This document shows, one piece after another, positions 24,371 through 33,736 of a stretch of 64,000 bases of DNA. The notes under the pieces are model-generated. The model did no database searches. It was not told where the DNA came from and was given only the letters and a program-made list of their open reading frames with translations. This DNA is from JAJVIP01 sp964405835 (lineage in GTDB: Bacteria > Elusimicrobiota > Elusimicrobia > F11). Both the position numbers and the translations under genes were made by a program. The stretch is taken from the NCBI GenBank assembly GCA_964405835.1, contig CAYOPN010000003.1, positions 1 to 64,000 on the forward strand, read 5' to 3'. Position 1 is the first letter of the stretch; each line of letters opens with the position of its first letter.

Positions 24371-27300
24371 GCGGGACTTTTACCAAGGCCGCCTTGCTGG
24401 AATTAATTTTCGAAACCCACTCCGCCGCTTCCTTCGCCGCTTTTTCCATCAGCGGGTAACGGATCTCGCGGTAACCGCGGACCTGTTCGTAGGTTTTCAG
24501 CGCTTCAACGTAAAATTCGTAATCCTGCTGGGAATCAAAATACGTGAACCGGTCCACCAGATCGATGTACCAGTCGCGGAACGCCTTTTCTTTCGCGTGC
24601 CATCCCGGCAACAACGGGCGCAAGAACTTTGCGTGGGACATGATCCGCAACATCCAGTCGCGGGTCTTCATGTCGAACTCGAATGACTTCCCCAACACCG
24701 TGAATTGCGGCCGGTTCAAATGCACGTATTCGACTTTGTCTCCGACCGTAGCATCGATCTTGTAACGCTGGATGTCCCGCTCGTATTTTTCCGGCGCGGT
24801 CAGCAACGTGGCCACCCACACTTCGTCCTTGATGGCGATCGCGCGGAATAGCCCCATGATGACGGCTTCGGTGGCCTTAAAACCAAACCGCTTCTGGTCG
24901 CGACGGTGCGTGTTCCACACCATATAGATGTAGCGCTCAGCGAGCGCAAAATTTTCGTAGCGGACCAGGTCATAGACCGTCCGCGCCAACAGTCCCGCGG
25001 ATTCGGTCGACAAGTCCACCCAACGCAGCGCCTGGTCCATGATTTTCCGGTAACGCGCGGCGTTCCGTTTTCCAAACAACCAGCCGGCCTTCTCGAGATA
25101 TCCCGCTTTCTCATCAATGACTTGCGACGGCAGCTGTGATTTGTGTTCAGGCCGCAAAAGCTCAGGATGCGCCACAAAATAACGGCCGAGCTGGAACGCC
25201 TGATGGTTGAACGCCACATCGGCCTTGCGAACACTTTCCGCAATGGCTGCCAGAATGCGCTCTTCCGACAACGGGATCCAACCTTTCTGAAACGCGGCGC
25301 CCAAAATCATCATGTTCGCGTAGAGCTTCGAGCCGATGTGCCGTTCCGAAAGCTGGGAAAAATCGGCCGACAAATAACCGCCCAACCGGACCTTGGCTTC
25401 AATGACTTTTTCCAACGTTGCCGGATCGAAGTCCGTTCGTCCCATCAATGACAACACGGTCTCGTGTTTGTGGTTGTTGATGACACCGTGCGTGCGGGCC
25501 GGGTGCGCGACGCGCAAATTGATACGGGCGTCTTGGGCGCGCGCGGCCTCGAGCAAATCGAGTCCGATCAACAGGTCCGCTTTGCCGTAAGGAATCACCG
25601 GGGTGCTGACCGGGCCTTTCTTCGAAAAAACAATATGTCCATAGACGCCGCCGTTGCGAATCGCCAAACCCTTCTTATCGAGGAAGCTCACATCAAAACC
25701 TTCCATCATGCCGGCGCGAACCAGCACCGCGTTCACAATGCCGGCGCCCATGCCGCCAACGCCTGCCGTGTAGGCCGTCCAGCGGTCATCGAACGTATGG
25801 ATCTGCGGCTGCGGCAGCTGCGACAAATCAAATGCCGCGAACTCGCGTTTCTTTGGCGCGTTTTTGCGCGTGATCAAAACCTTTTCAAAAGACGGGCATG
25901 CTTTTGTCCGCGCGCACGCGCCGTCGTCCACGCAAGTGGACAAATCGGTCGCAATCTTGCGGCCGTAGGCTGTTTCTTCAACGGTCAAACCGGGGCAGCC
26001 GGTCTGGCGCGTGCATTCCAGGCAGTACTCGCAAACTTCCGGCGTAATATTGACCTTCTCTTCGTAAGGTAAAAATCCTTTTTCGCGGATGACTTGTTTC
26101 TTCTCGGCGTTTTTCCGGCGGTAAAGCGTGATCGCGCATTCTTTGTCCGCGATGATCACTTTGACGCCCGGCTCGAGCACGGTGGTTTCAAGCAATTTCT
26201 GATACGCGTCGCGCTCGGCGGGATTTGTGCGGACGATTTTGAGTCCCTGTGGCGCCAAACCGTTCAATACGCGTTCAATGTTTTGCGAGAGCGTTTTGTT
26301 CCCCATAACATCGACGTCGTTTCCCGGCGTCGGCTGATGACCGGTCATGGCGGTGGTTCCGTTCTCAAGAATCACATAGGTGATGTTTTGATTGTTCTTG
26401 ATCGAATCGGAAACGGCGACGATGCCCGAATGAAAAAACGTGGAGTCGCCGAGAAAAACAACTTGGTTGTTGGTGACGAACGGCGACATGCCGGCGCCGG
26501 TGCCGCCGCCCAGGCCCATGCCGGAATAGTTCTGCATGAGACCTTCGTTCGGCGCGAACTGCAGCATGGAATGGCAACCCGATTCGCCGTGGTAAATCAC
26601 GTCCACGGGCTTCGCGCCCTTTTTCTCCATGTAGTCGAATTTCAAGAAATTGGATTTGAGCTTGAGGCTGACCGTGGAAGAATCGCGGTGCGGACAACCG
26701 GGGCAGAACGTCGGCGTGCGCAGCGGCACATTGTAAGACGACGAGCGCGTGTGCAGAATTTCGGCCAGTTCCCTTTCAATCCGGTCCACGTTCAAGGTCG
26801 GGAAATATTCTTTCCAGCGCAAAAACGCCGGCCCCAACACTTCCAGAACAATCGAAACATTGAGACCGCGTGTCGACGGGAATCCCGGTTCGTCGTTCGG
26901 AAATTTCTTGCCCCACAACGCGGGGATCTTGGGCAGCCGTCCGGTCTGGTGGAGGTCGGTCATGATTTCGGAGACCTGGGCTTCCAGGAAACCCCGCTTC
27001 TCTTCAACAATCACCAAATGTTCAACGTGGTTGGCAATTTCAAGCACCGCTTCGGGATCCATCGGATAGGTCATGCCGAGTTTGAGGACCGGCGTGCGCG
27101 TCCAAAGTCCCAAGAGCCGCAATACTTCTTCAAGATATGAAGACGCGAGCCCCGATGAAATAAAACCCACCGGCATGCGCATGCGCTTAGGACCGTGCCA
27201 TTGGTTGACCCCGATCTCGCGCGCGCGGGCCATTAAACGGTCAAAACGTTCGGCCAGAGTGGATTCCCGCATGGACGTGTGCGGTGGAATTAAAACGGTG

Positions 27301-27947
27301 TCAGAAATCCGGATATTGGCGCTGGAGAGCGTGGTGGGATTCAACCTGCTCACCGGGATATCCGGGTGCGGATGGACTTTCACAGTGCCGCCGCCATCGG
27401 CCTGATTGGTGGTCAGCAAATACGTGAGGTAAAGGTCGGAGATCCCCGACAAATCAAATGCGTGGCGCACCCAGTCTTTCATTTCTTGGAACGTGGATGG
27501 TTCCAAGACCGGCATGTGCAAATGTTTGGAGAGAAAGCGGGAGTCGGAATTGATCTGGGTGGTTTCGTTCCACGGGTCGTCGCCGACGACGACCACGGCG
27601 CCGCCTTCGGGTTTGCGGATTTCCATGAGGTTTCCAATGGCGAGACCATCGGCGCCCACGTGAAGTCCGACGGATTTCATGACAGCCATGGCGCGGAGAC
27701 CGGCCTGGCGAGCGCCGTTCAGGCGGGCAGTGGCGAGCGCTTCGTTGTTGGCGATCTGGGCGACCATTCCTCGTTCGGCAAGATACGGGGCAACTTCGCT
27801 GATCGCGTCAAAAACTTCGGAAACGGGAGAACCGGGGTAGCCGGTGATGAGGCCGACGCCCGCTTCAAGCGCGCCTTTAACCAGCAATTCATTGCCGGTA
27901 AAAGCTTCGACGCCGGATGTTTTAAGGAACCGCGGGTCGACGCTCAA
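24363..27947 (-). CDS. Fused indolepyruvate ferredoxin oxidoreductase (alpha-gamma plus DUF6537)
   Basis: This 1194-residue protein probably oxidises aryl- or branched-chain 2-oxoacids to acyl-CoA while reducing ferredoxin. In order it has an N-terminal pyrimidine-binding domain (EAGVGLITGYPGSPVSEVF near 30), a transketolase-like segment, a TPP-binding domain (TFCPGCPHRDSSTV near 425, FLGDSTFFHSGI near 510), a ferredoxin-like cysteine cluster (CEYCLECTRQTGCPG and CVDDGACARTKACPS, about 635-690), a gamma-subunit domain (GVGGMGAGIVNAVLV near 740) and a C-terminal DUF6537-like region. It starts at TTG, with GGAG 7 bases upstream and the preceding stop codon adjacent. Confidence 0.9.
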   Translation of the reverse strand: MSVDPRFLKTSGVEAFTGNELLVKGALEAGVGLITGYPGSPVSEVFDAISEVAPYLAERGMVAQIANNEALATARLNGARQAGLRAMAVMKSVGLHVGADGLAIGNLMEIRKPEGGAVVVVGDDPWNETTQINSDSRFLSKHLHMPVLEPSTFQEMKDWVRHAFDLSGISDLYLTYLLTTNQADGGGTVKVHPHPDIPVSRLNPTTLSSANIRISDTVLIPPHTSMRESTLAERFDRLMARAREIGVNQWHGPKRMRMPVGFISSGLASSYLEEVLRLLGLWTRTPVLKLGMTYPMDPEAVLEIANHVEHLVIVEEKRGFLEAQVSEIMTDLHQTGRLPKIPALWGKKFPNDEPGFPSTRGLNVSIVLEVLGPAFLRWKEYFPTLNVDRIERELAEILHTRSSSYNVPLRTPTFCPGCPHRDSSTVSLKLKSNFLKFDYMEKKGAKPVDVIYHGESGCHSMLQFAPNEGLMQNYSGMGLGGGTGAGMSPFVTNNQVVFLGDSTFFHSGIVAVSDSIKNNQNITYVILENGTTAMTGHQPTPGNDVDVMGNKTLSQNIERVLNGLAPQGLKIVRTNPAERDAYQKLLETTVLEPGVKVIIADKECAITLYRRKNAEKKQVIREKGFLPYEEKVNITPEVCEYCLECTRQTGCPGLTVEETAYGRKIATDLSTCVDDGACARTKACPSFEKVLITRKNAPKKREFAAFDLSQLPQPQIHTFDDRWTAYTAGVGGMGAGIVNAVLVRAGMMEGFDVSFLDKKGLAIRNGGVYGHIVFSKKGPVSTPVIPYGKADLLIGLDLLEAARAQDARINLRVAHPARTHGVINNHKHETVLSLMGRTDFDPATLEKVIEAKVRLGGYLSADFSQLSERHIGSKLYANMMILGAAFQKGWIPLSEERILAAIAESVRKADVAFNHQAFQLGRYFVAHPELLRPEHKSQLPSQVIDEKAGYLEKAGWLFGKRNAARYRKIMDQALRWVDLSTESAGLLARTVYDLVRYENFALAERYIYMVWNTHRRDQKRFGFKATEAVIMGLFRAIAIKDEVWVATLLTAPEKYERDIQRYKIDATVGDKVEYVHLNRPQFTVLGKSFEFDMKTRDWMLRIMSHAKFLRPLLPGWHAKEKAFRDWYIDLVDRFTYFDSQQDYEFYVEALKTYEQVRGYREIRYPLMEKAAKEAAEWVSKINSSKAALVKVPHV

Positions 27948-28436
27948 CTATTGGCTCCGCGCCCGTACGGCGGGAAAATAATAACGCAGACCAATCGCGA
28001 AGTCGCCGTCGATGCCCGTATCGGGGGTAATCCGAAAAACCGGGGCCACTTCACCAAAAAATTCCCACAAGGAATCATTGGGCAGGTAACTAAGGCCCAC
28101 AGGAAAACGGATGCCAAATTCTTCGTCATGCTCAAACAGCAAACGGGGACCGATACCGAAATAAAGCGGGAAATCCCCTTCGCGATTAGCGCCTTCAAAA
28201 CCTTTGATATTTTTTGACCAACCATGGAGATGCCAGAGCAGCGTGGCGTGAATGTCAAATTCGCTCTGAGCGATACCGGCCGCGCCATCGATGGCCATAT
28301 CGTCATTGAGCCAAAACTTATAAGAGAACCCGCTCGGGTTTCCGAGCATCAAACCGATGCCTTGGTCGCCGGACCGTTCGGCCATGGCGGGTGAAACCAA
28401 CAGCGCCAGTCCGGTTATCAAAATTAGTTTACGCAT
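27948..28436 (-). CDS. Small outer-membrane beta-barrel protein
   Basis: The 162-residue ORF has a signal peptide (MRKLILITGLALLVSPAMA) and short alternating strands such as GIGLMLGNPSGFSYKFWL and DFAIGLRYYFPAVR, ending with an aromatic strand. This suggests an 8-strand barrel; no named family is certain. Its stop abuts the TTG of the IOR gene, and its start abuts the nadK stop. The function is unknown and unrelated to the oxidoreductase as far as can be seen. Confidence 0.7.
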   Translation of the reverse strand: MRKLILITGLALLVSPAMAERSGDQGIGLMLGNPSGFSYKFWLNDDMAIDGAAGIAQSEFDIHATLLWHLHGWSKNIKGFEGANREGDFPLYFGIGPRLLFEHDEEFGIRFPVGLSYLPNDSLWEFFGEVAPVFRITPDTGIDGDFAIGLRYYFPAVRARSQ

Positions 28437-29246
28437 CTACCGTTCTCCCCAGGATAATTTTTCTCTCAAAACGCCGAAGTACGACACATCGGGGTCTTGA
28501 ATCAATCTTAGTTTATACGGCGCGCAACGGACATGGACGACGTCGCCGGAACGCAGTGGAAACACGCGCTGGCCGTCCAGACAAAGTTGCACCTCGTTTC
28601 CGGCCCGCTGGTCTTGAAGCCGCAGTTCCAATGTTTGGTGTTTTGGAAAAACGACCGGCCGCTGCGTGAAGCTGTGCGCGCAAATCGGCGTCAGCACCAA
28701 CGCCTCCACTTCCGGATGCACCACCGGACCTTGCGCCGCCAGCGAATAGGCGGTCGAACCGGTGGGAGTGGCAATGATTACTCCATCACCCGAGAAGCGC
28801 CCCAGTTCTTCATTTTCGATAGCGGCGTCAATCGCGATCATGCGGGTCGTAGAACCGATACGGATAACGGCATCGTTTAGTGCGAGCACGGGCGTTTTGA
28901 CCCGTGGTGCATCAACTTCCAGCATCAACCGGTCACTCACACTCCAGCCATCTTTGACCCACCGTTTGAGCGACGGATAAAGAACCCGCAGCTCCACCGA
29001 CGTCATAAATCCCAAGCGACCTAAGTTAATTCCCAAAACCGGCACGCCCGCCGTGGCTGCTTTGGCGGCGATACCAAGTATCGTGCCGTCGCCCCCCAAC
29101 GTGACCACCGCGTCCGCCTGACCCAATTTATCGATGGAAAGAAGCGCTATACGCTCGCGCTTGAACCAAGCACGCAAACGCGGAAGCTCCGCGCGGGCGC
29201 GGGACTTCTCGACGTTACAGACCAGGGCGACGGAACGGATTTTCAT
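28437..29246 (-). CDS. nadK: NAD kinase
   Basis: NadK phosphorylates NAD to NADP. The 269-residue protein shows the VVTLGGDGTILGIA motif near residue 50, GINLGRLGFMT, AIENEELGRFSGDGVIIATP and TGSTAYSLAAQGPVV. Length is normal. The ATGA overlap with the M48 gene shows cotranscription. The N-terminal VALVCNVEKSRA is standard. Confidence 0.96.
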   Translation of the reverse strand: MKIRSVALVCNVEKSRARAELPRLRAWFKRERIALLSIDKLGQADAVVTLGGDGTILGIAAKAATAGVPVLGINLGRLGFMTSVELRVLYPSLKRWVKDGWSVSDRLMLEVDAPRVKTPVLALNDAVIRIGSTTRMIAIDAAIENEELGRFSGDGVIIATPTGSTAYSLAAQGPVVHPEVEALVLTPICAHSFTQRPVVFPKHQTLELRLQDQRAGNEVQLCLDGQRVFPLRSGDVVHVRCAPYKLRLIQDPDVSYFGVLREKLSWGER

Positions 29247-30001
29247 CCTTTGTAATAGGTAAGCGCTTCGGGAAGCCAGCTTTCTATCTGTTTGATGCGG
29301 GTTTCATCGGAAGGATGGGTGGAGAGAAATTCGGGTGGTTTTTGACCGCCTTGAGCGGACATGCGTTTCCAGAAATTAACGGCCTCGCGCGGATCGTAGC
29401 CGGCCTTGGCCATGAGAATGAGTCCAATCTTGTCGGCCTCGGATTCGTGGTTCCGGCTAAACGGCAGGATCACGCCCACCTGGGCCCCCAGACCAAACGC
29501 TTGCAGGGCCCCGTCCCGTACCGCGGGGTCGGCCTTACCAAGGCCAACGGCCAACAATTGATAAACGATTTGCGTGCCCATTCCCTGGCTCATCCGCTCG
29601 GCACCATGATGGGCCAAAGCATGCGCCACTTCATGTCCCATGACGACCGCGACACCGGCATCGCTGTCGCAAATTGGCATTATGCCGTCCCAAAAAGCTA
29701 CTTTGCCGCCTGGCAAACAGAAAGCATTGACCTCTTTACCTTGCAGAACGTTGAACTCCCACTGAAAGTCGGGTTTTTCGGCAGCGGCTTGGATGCGGGC
29801 GCCGATCGCTTTTAGGCGGCGTTGATAATCGGCGTTCTTGGTAAGAGGTGTTTTCTTTAGCACGTCCGCGTAGGCTTGTTCCCCTAACTGAGCTTCCTCT
29901 TGTGGCGAGATTAAATTGAATTGTTTGCGACCCGTGTATTGAACCGTGGCGCAAGCGCCCAAAAGGACAGCGGTAGTACAAATCAAGAATGAGTGTTTCA
30001 T
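29243..30001 (-). CDS. M48-family lipoprotein metallopeptidase
   Basis: The 252-residue protein has a lipobox (TTAVLLGAC, Cys near residue 17) and the M48 zinc motif VMGHEVAHALAHHGAE near residue 125, with a distal ESEADKIGL glutamate ligand. This matches LoiP/BepA-type periplasmic proteases used in outer-membrane protein quality control. The TAATCT box ends 6 bases before the ATG and has an upstream TG. It heads the operon that continues with nadK. Confidence 0.9.
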   Translation of the reverse strand: MKHSFLICTTAVLLGACATVQYTGRKQFNLISPQEEAQLGEQAYADVLKKTPLTKNADYQRRLKAIGARIQAAAEKPDFQWEFNVLQGKEVNAFCLPGGKVAFWDGIMPICDSDAGVAVVMGHEVAHALAHHGAERMSQGMGTQIVYQLLAVGLGKADPAVRDGALQAFGLGAQVGVILPFSRNHESEADKIGLILMAKAGYDPREAVNFWKRMSAQGGQKPPEFLSTHPSDETRIKQIESWLPEALTYYKG

Positions 30002-30098
30002 CGCCGGAGATTACCAAATCGACGTCAAAACCCATTGGCAGGACTGATGCACTATTGCTGTTGTCTGAGCACTAAACCTAACGAATGGGAGTTGACAC

Positions 30099-31382
30099 AT
30101 GTCACCTTTAAAATTGATTCAAAAGACGATACATAAGGCCATGCATAAATCTAATTCGATTCTGATGACAAAACAAACAATCGCCTTCTTAATTGGTGTC
30201 GTTTTGATGAATTTACCCACAAATGCCGCAGCCGATGCCGGCGTTTCCGGTGGTTTATCCCTATTAAATGAGGGAAGCGCCCGTTGGTCCTCTTTGGGAC
30301 AAGCCGGTGTGGCCGCCCACGACGATATCGCTGGCATGGCCTACAATCCGGCCACCCTTGGCTCGCTTTCTTCCGGTCAAGCTTCCTTCTTATATCAGCA
30401 GGGGCTGATTGAAGACGCTTACGGTCAATTTATGATCGGCACCCCGCGCGGTGAAAAATCCGCCTTGGGCTTCTCGTTTGGTTATTACAACGGCGGAGAC
30501 ATTGAGCTGACCAATGAAAACGGCCAGACCGAAAGCGTGAACGCCCAGACCGATATGACCGCTGCTTTGGGTTATTCCGTCAAGATGGGCGGCATGTCCA
30601 TGGGCCTTTCCGGAAAGGTTTTGAATTCGAAATTGATCGACCAATATTCGGGCACCGCCTATGCCGCCGACCTTGGTATGGTCATGCCGGTGGGTTCGCG
30701 CTTGCAACTTGGCGCCGCGGCCCTTAATTATGGAACGCAATTGAAATATGCCGAAGAAGGCGACCCGCTTCCCCGCATGCTTCAGGTCGGTGGATCGTTC
30801 GCCCTCCGTCAAAACGCCACCCTTTTATTGAGCATTCCTTATATGGTGAACGAAAAGATGACCACCCCGTCTCTGGGTCTTGAGACCTTGTTCGGCCCGC
30901 TGGCCATTCGCGCCGGCTACCGTTCGGGCAAAGATGTCCAAGAGTTCACCATGGGCGCCGGCTTTGCGCTGGGCCGTTCATCTCTCGATTACGCGTTCGG
31001 AATGGTCAACCAATTGGACGCTCAGCACAAAGTGAGCATGGCCATGAGATTCGGCGGCGCTTCGGCGACCCCGGCCTTAATCACCAAGAAACCCACTATT
31101 GAACGTACCGTGGCGGCCCCCACGAAACAACGCACCGTAGAACAGACCGCGTCGAAGACCACTACCGTCGAGCGCCGTCATAGCCTCGGCGGCCAGCAAG
31201 TGCTCCGCGCCCCGGCCCGCACCCGCCGCGTGTACATCGTGAAACAAGGCGACACCCTGGCTTCGATTGCGAAAGAAGAACTTGGCGATAAGCGCCAATG
31301 GCAGTCCATTTATTCGGCGAACAAGCACTTGATTGACGACCCGGCCTCAATTGAAAAAGGGATGCGGATCATCATCCCGTAA
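30099..31382 (+). CDS. PorV-like barrel with C-terminal LysM domain
   Basis: The 427-residue protein has an N-terminal export signal, a PorV/UPF0164-type start (GSARWSSLGQAGVAAHDDIAGMAYNPATLG, near residue 60), a barrel to about 330, a Thr/Val/Lys-rich linker and a LysM domain (YIVKQGDTLASIAKEELG, from about 378). LysM binds peptidoglycan, so the barrel is probably tethered to the wall. A GGGAG lies 7 bases before the ATG. A twin exists at 55548-57032. Confidence 0.85.
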   Translation: MSPLKLIQKTIHKAMHKSNSILMTKQTIAFLIGVVLMNLPTNAAADAGVSGGLSLLNEGSARWSSLGQAGVAAHDDIAGMAYNPATLGSLSSGQASFLYQQGLIEDAYGQFMIGTPRGEKSALGFSFGYYNGGDIELTNENGQTESVNAQTDMTAALGYSVKMGGMSMGLSGKVLNSKLIDQYSGTAYAADLGMVMPVGSRLQLGAAALNYGTQLKYAEEGDPLPRMLQVGGSFALRQNATLLLSIPYMVNEKMTTPSLGLETLFGPLAIRAGYRSGKDVQEFTMGAGFALGRSSLDYAFGMVNQLDAQHKVSMAMRFGGASATPALITKKPTIERTVAAPTKQRTVEQTASKTTTVERRHSLGGQQVLRAPARTRRVYIVKQGDTLASIAKEELGDKRQWQSIYSANKHLIDDPASIEKGMRIIIP

Positions 31383-31403
31383 AAATACGCAGACTTACCT
31401 CCG

Positions 31404-31466
31404 CGAAACCCTCACACTACGACCTGATTAATGAATAAGGACGTAGTGTGGGGGTTTCGTATTTTT
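31404..31466 (+). terminator. Strong bipartite hairpin terminator
   Basis: An 18-base inverted repeat (31404-31421 with 31442-31459, one G-T pair) has a loop of 20 bases. An outer pair, AAAAATACG (31381-31389) with CGTATTTTT (31458-31466), supplies the U-tract. It lies between the convergent PorV-LysM and hldD genes and may stop both directions. Confidence 0.85.
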
Positions 31467-31467
31467 A

Positions 31468-31505
31468 CGTCATCCTGGAATGTCTTAATCCAGGATCCAA
31501 TTTAA
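31468..31505 (+). repeat. Dispersed palindromic repeat, copy 1
   Basis: CGTCATCCTGGAATGTCTT onward (38 bases) contains a TCCTGGA/TCCAGGA stem. It matches 57053-57090 with three mismatches. It ends inside the hldD 3' end, supplying its stop codon region. Confidence 0.75.
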
Positions 31506-32470
31506 TAGATGGGATTTGGCTGGATGAGGTGGAGGCGGACGTAGTCCGAGACGGAGCTTTCCAATGATTGAATCGGTTTTGTGTAGCCGGCGGCTCGGAG
31601 CTTCGACAGATCTGCTTCCGTGAAATACTGGTATTGGCCGCGCAACTTCTCAGGCATCGGGAAATAGGTGATTTTGGGTTCTTTCTTTAACGCCGCAAAC
31701 ACCGCCAACATGAGATCCTTAAACGAACGGGCCTTCCCAGAGCCGATATTGAAAATTCCGTTTTTCTCCGGGTTCTCCACGAAATAAAACATCGCGTCAT
31801 CGACGTCTTTTACATAGACAAAATCACGTTCCTCGGACCCGTCGCCGTAACCGGGGCGCGACGACGCGAACAACCGCACCGCGCCGTCCTTCTTAATTTG
31901 GTCAACCGCCTTGCACACCATGCTCCGCATGTCGCCCTTGTGGTATTCGTTGGGCCCAAATACATTGAAATAACGGAAACCCACGACCTCGTCCGTGAGC
32001 TTGTTTTCGACGAGCCAGGAATCAAACGCATGTTTGGATTCGGCATAAGGATTAAGAGGTTTGAATTTCGGTAGTTCGCGGTCGTCGTCTTTGTAGCCGT
32101 TTTTTCCGTCGCCATAGACCGACGCGCTCGAGGCGTAGTGGAACCGTTTGCCGTTGGCCAGCGCCCATTTGGCGAGCGTCTGGCTGTATTCGAGATTGTT
32201 CCGTTTGAGAAAGGCCCGGTCCATTTCGGTGGTGTCCGAGCAAGCGCCCAAATGGACAATCAGGTCGGCGGAGAGTTTGTTCTTGGACAGCGCGTCCAGC
32301 GCGGCCTCGCGCGAAAGGTAGTCGCGGTACTTCTTCCCTCCAAAATTGGCGATGCCGTCCGGCGACGCCATGGTATCGACAAGCACAATGTCGTCCAACC
32401 CCATTTCATTGAGTTTCCGAAGGTAACAACTACCGATAAACCCGGCCGCGCCAGTCAAAAGGATCTTCAT
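31502..32470 (-). CDS. hldD: ADP-glyceromanno-heptose 6-epimerase HldD
   Basis: HldD epimerises ADP-D-glycero-heptose to ADP-L-glycero-heptose, the LPS core precursor. The 322-residue SDR protein begins MKILLTGAAGFIGSCYLRKL with the NAD-binding GxxGxxG, and has the catalytic Tyr/Lys in LNPYAESKHAFDSW, SSASVYGDG and RYFNVFGPNEYHKGDM. It completes the GmhA/adenylyltransferase pathway encoded at 1938-3007. A TGTTATCAT extended -10 ends about 9 bases before the ATG. Its 3' end lies in a repeat. Confidence 0.95.
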   Translation of the reverse strand: MKILLTGAAGFIGSCYLRKLNEMGLDDIVLVDTMASPDGIANFGGKKYRDYLSREAALDALSKNKLSADLIVHLGACSDTTEMDRAFLKRNNLEYSQTLAKWALANGKRFHYASSASVYGDGKNGYKDDDRELPKFKPLNPYAESKHAFDSWLVENKLTDEVVGFRYFNVFGPNEYHKGDMRSMVCKAVDQIKKDGAVRLFASSRPGYGDGSEERDFVYVKDVDDAMFYFVENPEKNGIFNIGSGKARSFKDLMLAVFAALKKEPKITYFPMPEKLRGQYQYFTEADLSKLRAAGYTKPIQSLESSVSDYVRLHLIQPNPIY

Positions 32471-32495
32471 GAGCGGCGCATGATAACAGGTTTTC

Positions 32496-32532
32496 TTAAA
32501 AAACTTTAATTCGGCGTTAATGGGCGGTTAAT
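32496..32532 (+). promoter_or_regulatory. Four TTAA(T/A) boxes upstream of arnB
   Basis: TTAAA at 32496, then TTAAT at 32506, 32517 and 32528, have spacings of 10, 11 and 11 bases, i.e. one helical turn. PmrA/OmpR-type regulators bind TTAA half-sites at 11-base period. It lies between divergent hldD and arnB. The fourth box overlaps an ATG at 32531, arguing against that start. Confidence 0.65.
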
Positions 32533-32542
32533 GGTCGAATTT

Positions 32543-32548
32543 TATGCT
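32543..32548 (+). promoter_or_regulatory. Candidate -10 of the arn operon
   Basis: TATGCT ends six bases before the ATG at 32555. Its -35 region lies within the TTAAT boxes, as expected for an activator-dependent promoter. The same 6-base spacing is seen before the PorV genes. Confidence 0.5.
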
Positions 32549-32554
32549 GAGGGC

Positions 32555-33736
32555 ATGAAATCAAGTGATTCGCCCAAAATGCTCCGGCCGACCTTCCTCC
32601 CCTTCTCACGACCTTCCGTCGGACAGGAAGAAATCGATGAGATTGTCGACTCCATCAAATCCGGATGGATAACAACCGGTCCGAAAGTCGAAAAGTTTGC
32701 GGCCGAATTGGCTGGATATGTTGGAGCTCCCTATGTCGCACCGGTTTCATCGGCGACCGCAGGGCTGCATTTAGCGCTGTTGGCGCACGGGATCGGGCCC
32801 GGGGACGAAGTCATTACCACGCCGATGACGTTTGCCGCGACGGCCAATGTGATCGTGTTGACCGGCGCCACGCCGGTGTTTGCCGATATCGACCGGGCCA
32901 CCCTTCAAATCCGACCGGAGACCGTCGCCAAGAAAATCACTTCCAAAACGCGCGCCATCATTCCCGTGCATTACGCCGGACAACCGGTGGATTTGGATAC
33001 GTTAATGGACATCGCCAAAAAACACAAGCTGGCCGTCATTGAAGACGCCGCGCACGCCATCGGCACCGAATATAAAGGAAAGCGGATTGGTTCGCACGGG
33101 AACACGGTTGTGTTCTCGTTTCATCCCAACAAGAACATGACCACCGGGGAAGGCGGCGCGGTCGCAACATTTGACGAGGACATCCACAAAGCTGTTTCGC
33201 TGCTGCGCTTTCACGGCATGGATAAAAACGCTTGGAAACGGTTCGACAAAGCCGGATCGCCGCGTTACGACATCGCCTTGCCCGGCTACAAATACAACAT
33301 GATGGACATTCAAGCGGCGATGGGCCTCCATCAATTAAAGAAATTGGACGGGTTCATCGAAGAACGCACCAACCGGGCATTGAAGTACCAGGAATTTTTT
33401 AGTGGGCTCTCCGGCCTCATTATTCCGCAGGAAGTTTCCTATGCCCATCGTCACGCGTGGCATCTCTACACGCCGCTGATCAACACAGACATGCTTTCCA
33501 TTTCCCGGGACCAATTCATCCAAGAACTAAAGGACCGGAACATCGGCTCCGGTCTCCACTACACCGCCGTGCACGAGTTTTCTTTCTACGCCGAAAAATA
33601 CGGTTACAAACCCGAAGATTTTCCCGAGGCCCACTTTGTATCGGAGCGGATTTTGTCCCTCCCTTTATTCCCCTCCATGACCGACCAAGACCAGGAAGAC
33701 GTTGTTGAAGCCGTCATTGGGATCTGTGAACAATGA
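32555..33736 (+). CDS. arnB: UDP-4-amino-4-deoxy-L-arabinose aminotransferase ArnB
   Basis: ArnB is the PLP-dependent DegT-family aminotransferase that converts UDP-4-keto-pentose to UDP-L-Ara4N for lipid A. The body begins FLPFSRPSVGQEEIDEIVDSI. PLP-binding features include SSATAGLHLAL, VIEDAAHAIG and the Schiff-base Lys in FSFHPNKNMTTGEGG. Starts at 32531 and 32579 are possible; 32555 follows the candidate -10 by six bases. It is followed by arnC with an ATGA overlap. The complete downstream arn set makes the identity firm. Confidence 0.92.
   Translation: MKSSDSPKMLRPTFLPFSRPSVGQEEIDEIVDSIKSGWITTGPKVEKFAAELAGYVGAPYVAPVSSATAGLHLALLAHGIGPGDEVITTPMTFAATANVIVLTGATPVFADIDRATLQIRPETVAKKITSKTRAIIPVHYAGQPVDLDTLMDIAKKHKLAVIEDAAHAIGTEYKGKRIGSHGNTVVFSFHPNKNMTTGEGGAVATFDEDIHKAVSLLRFHGMDKNAWKRFDKAGSPRYDIALPGYKYNMMDIQAAMGLHQLKKLDGFIEERTNRALKYQEFFSGLSGLIIPQEVSYAHRHAWHLYTPLINTDMLSISRDQFIQELKDRNIGSGLHYTAVHEFSFYAEKYGYKPEDFPEAHFVSERILSLPLFPSMTDQDQEDVVEAVIGICEQ

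Noticed and set aside
26094..27140. 348-residue plus-strand ORF
   Set aside because: It lies entirely opposite the IOR gene; composition is that of a shadow frame and there is no RBS or family similarity.
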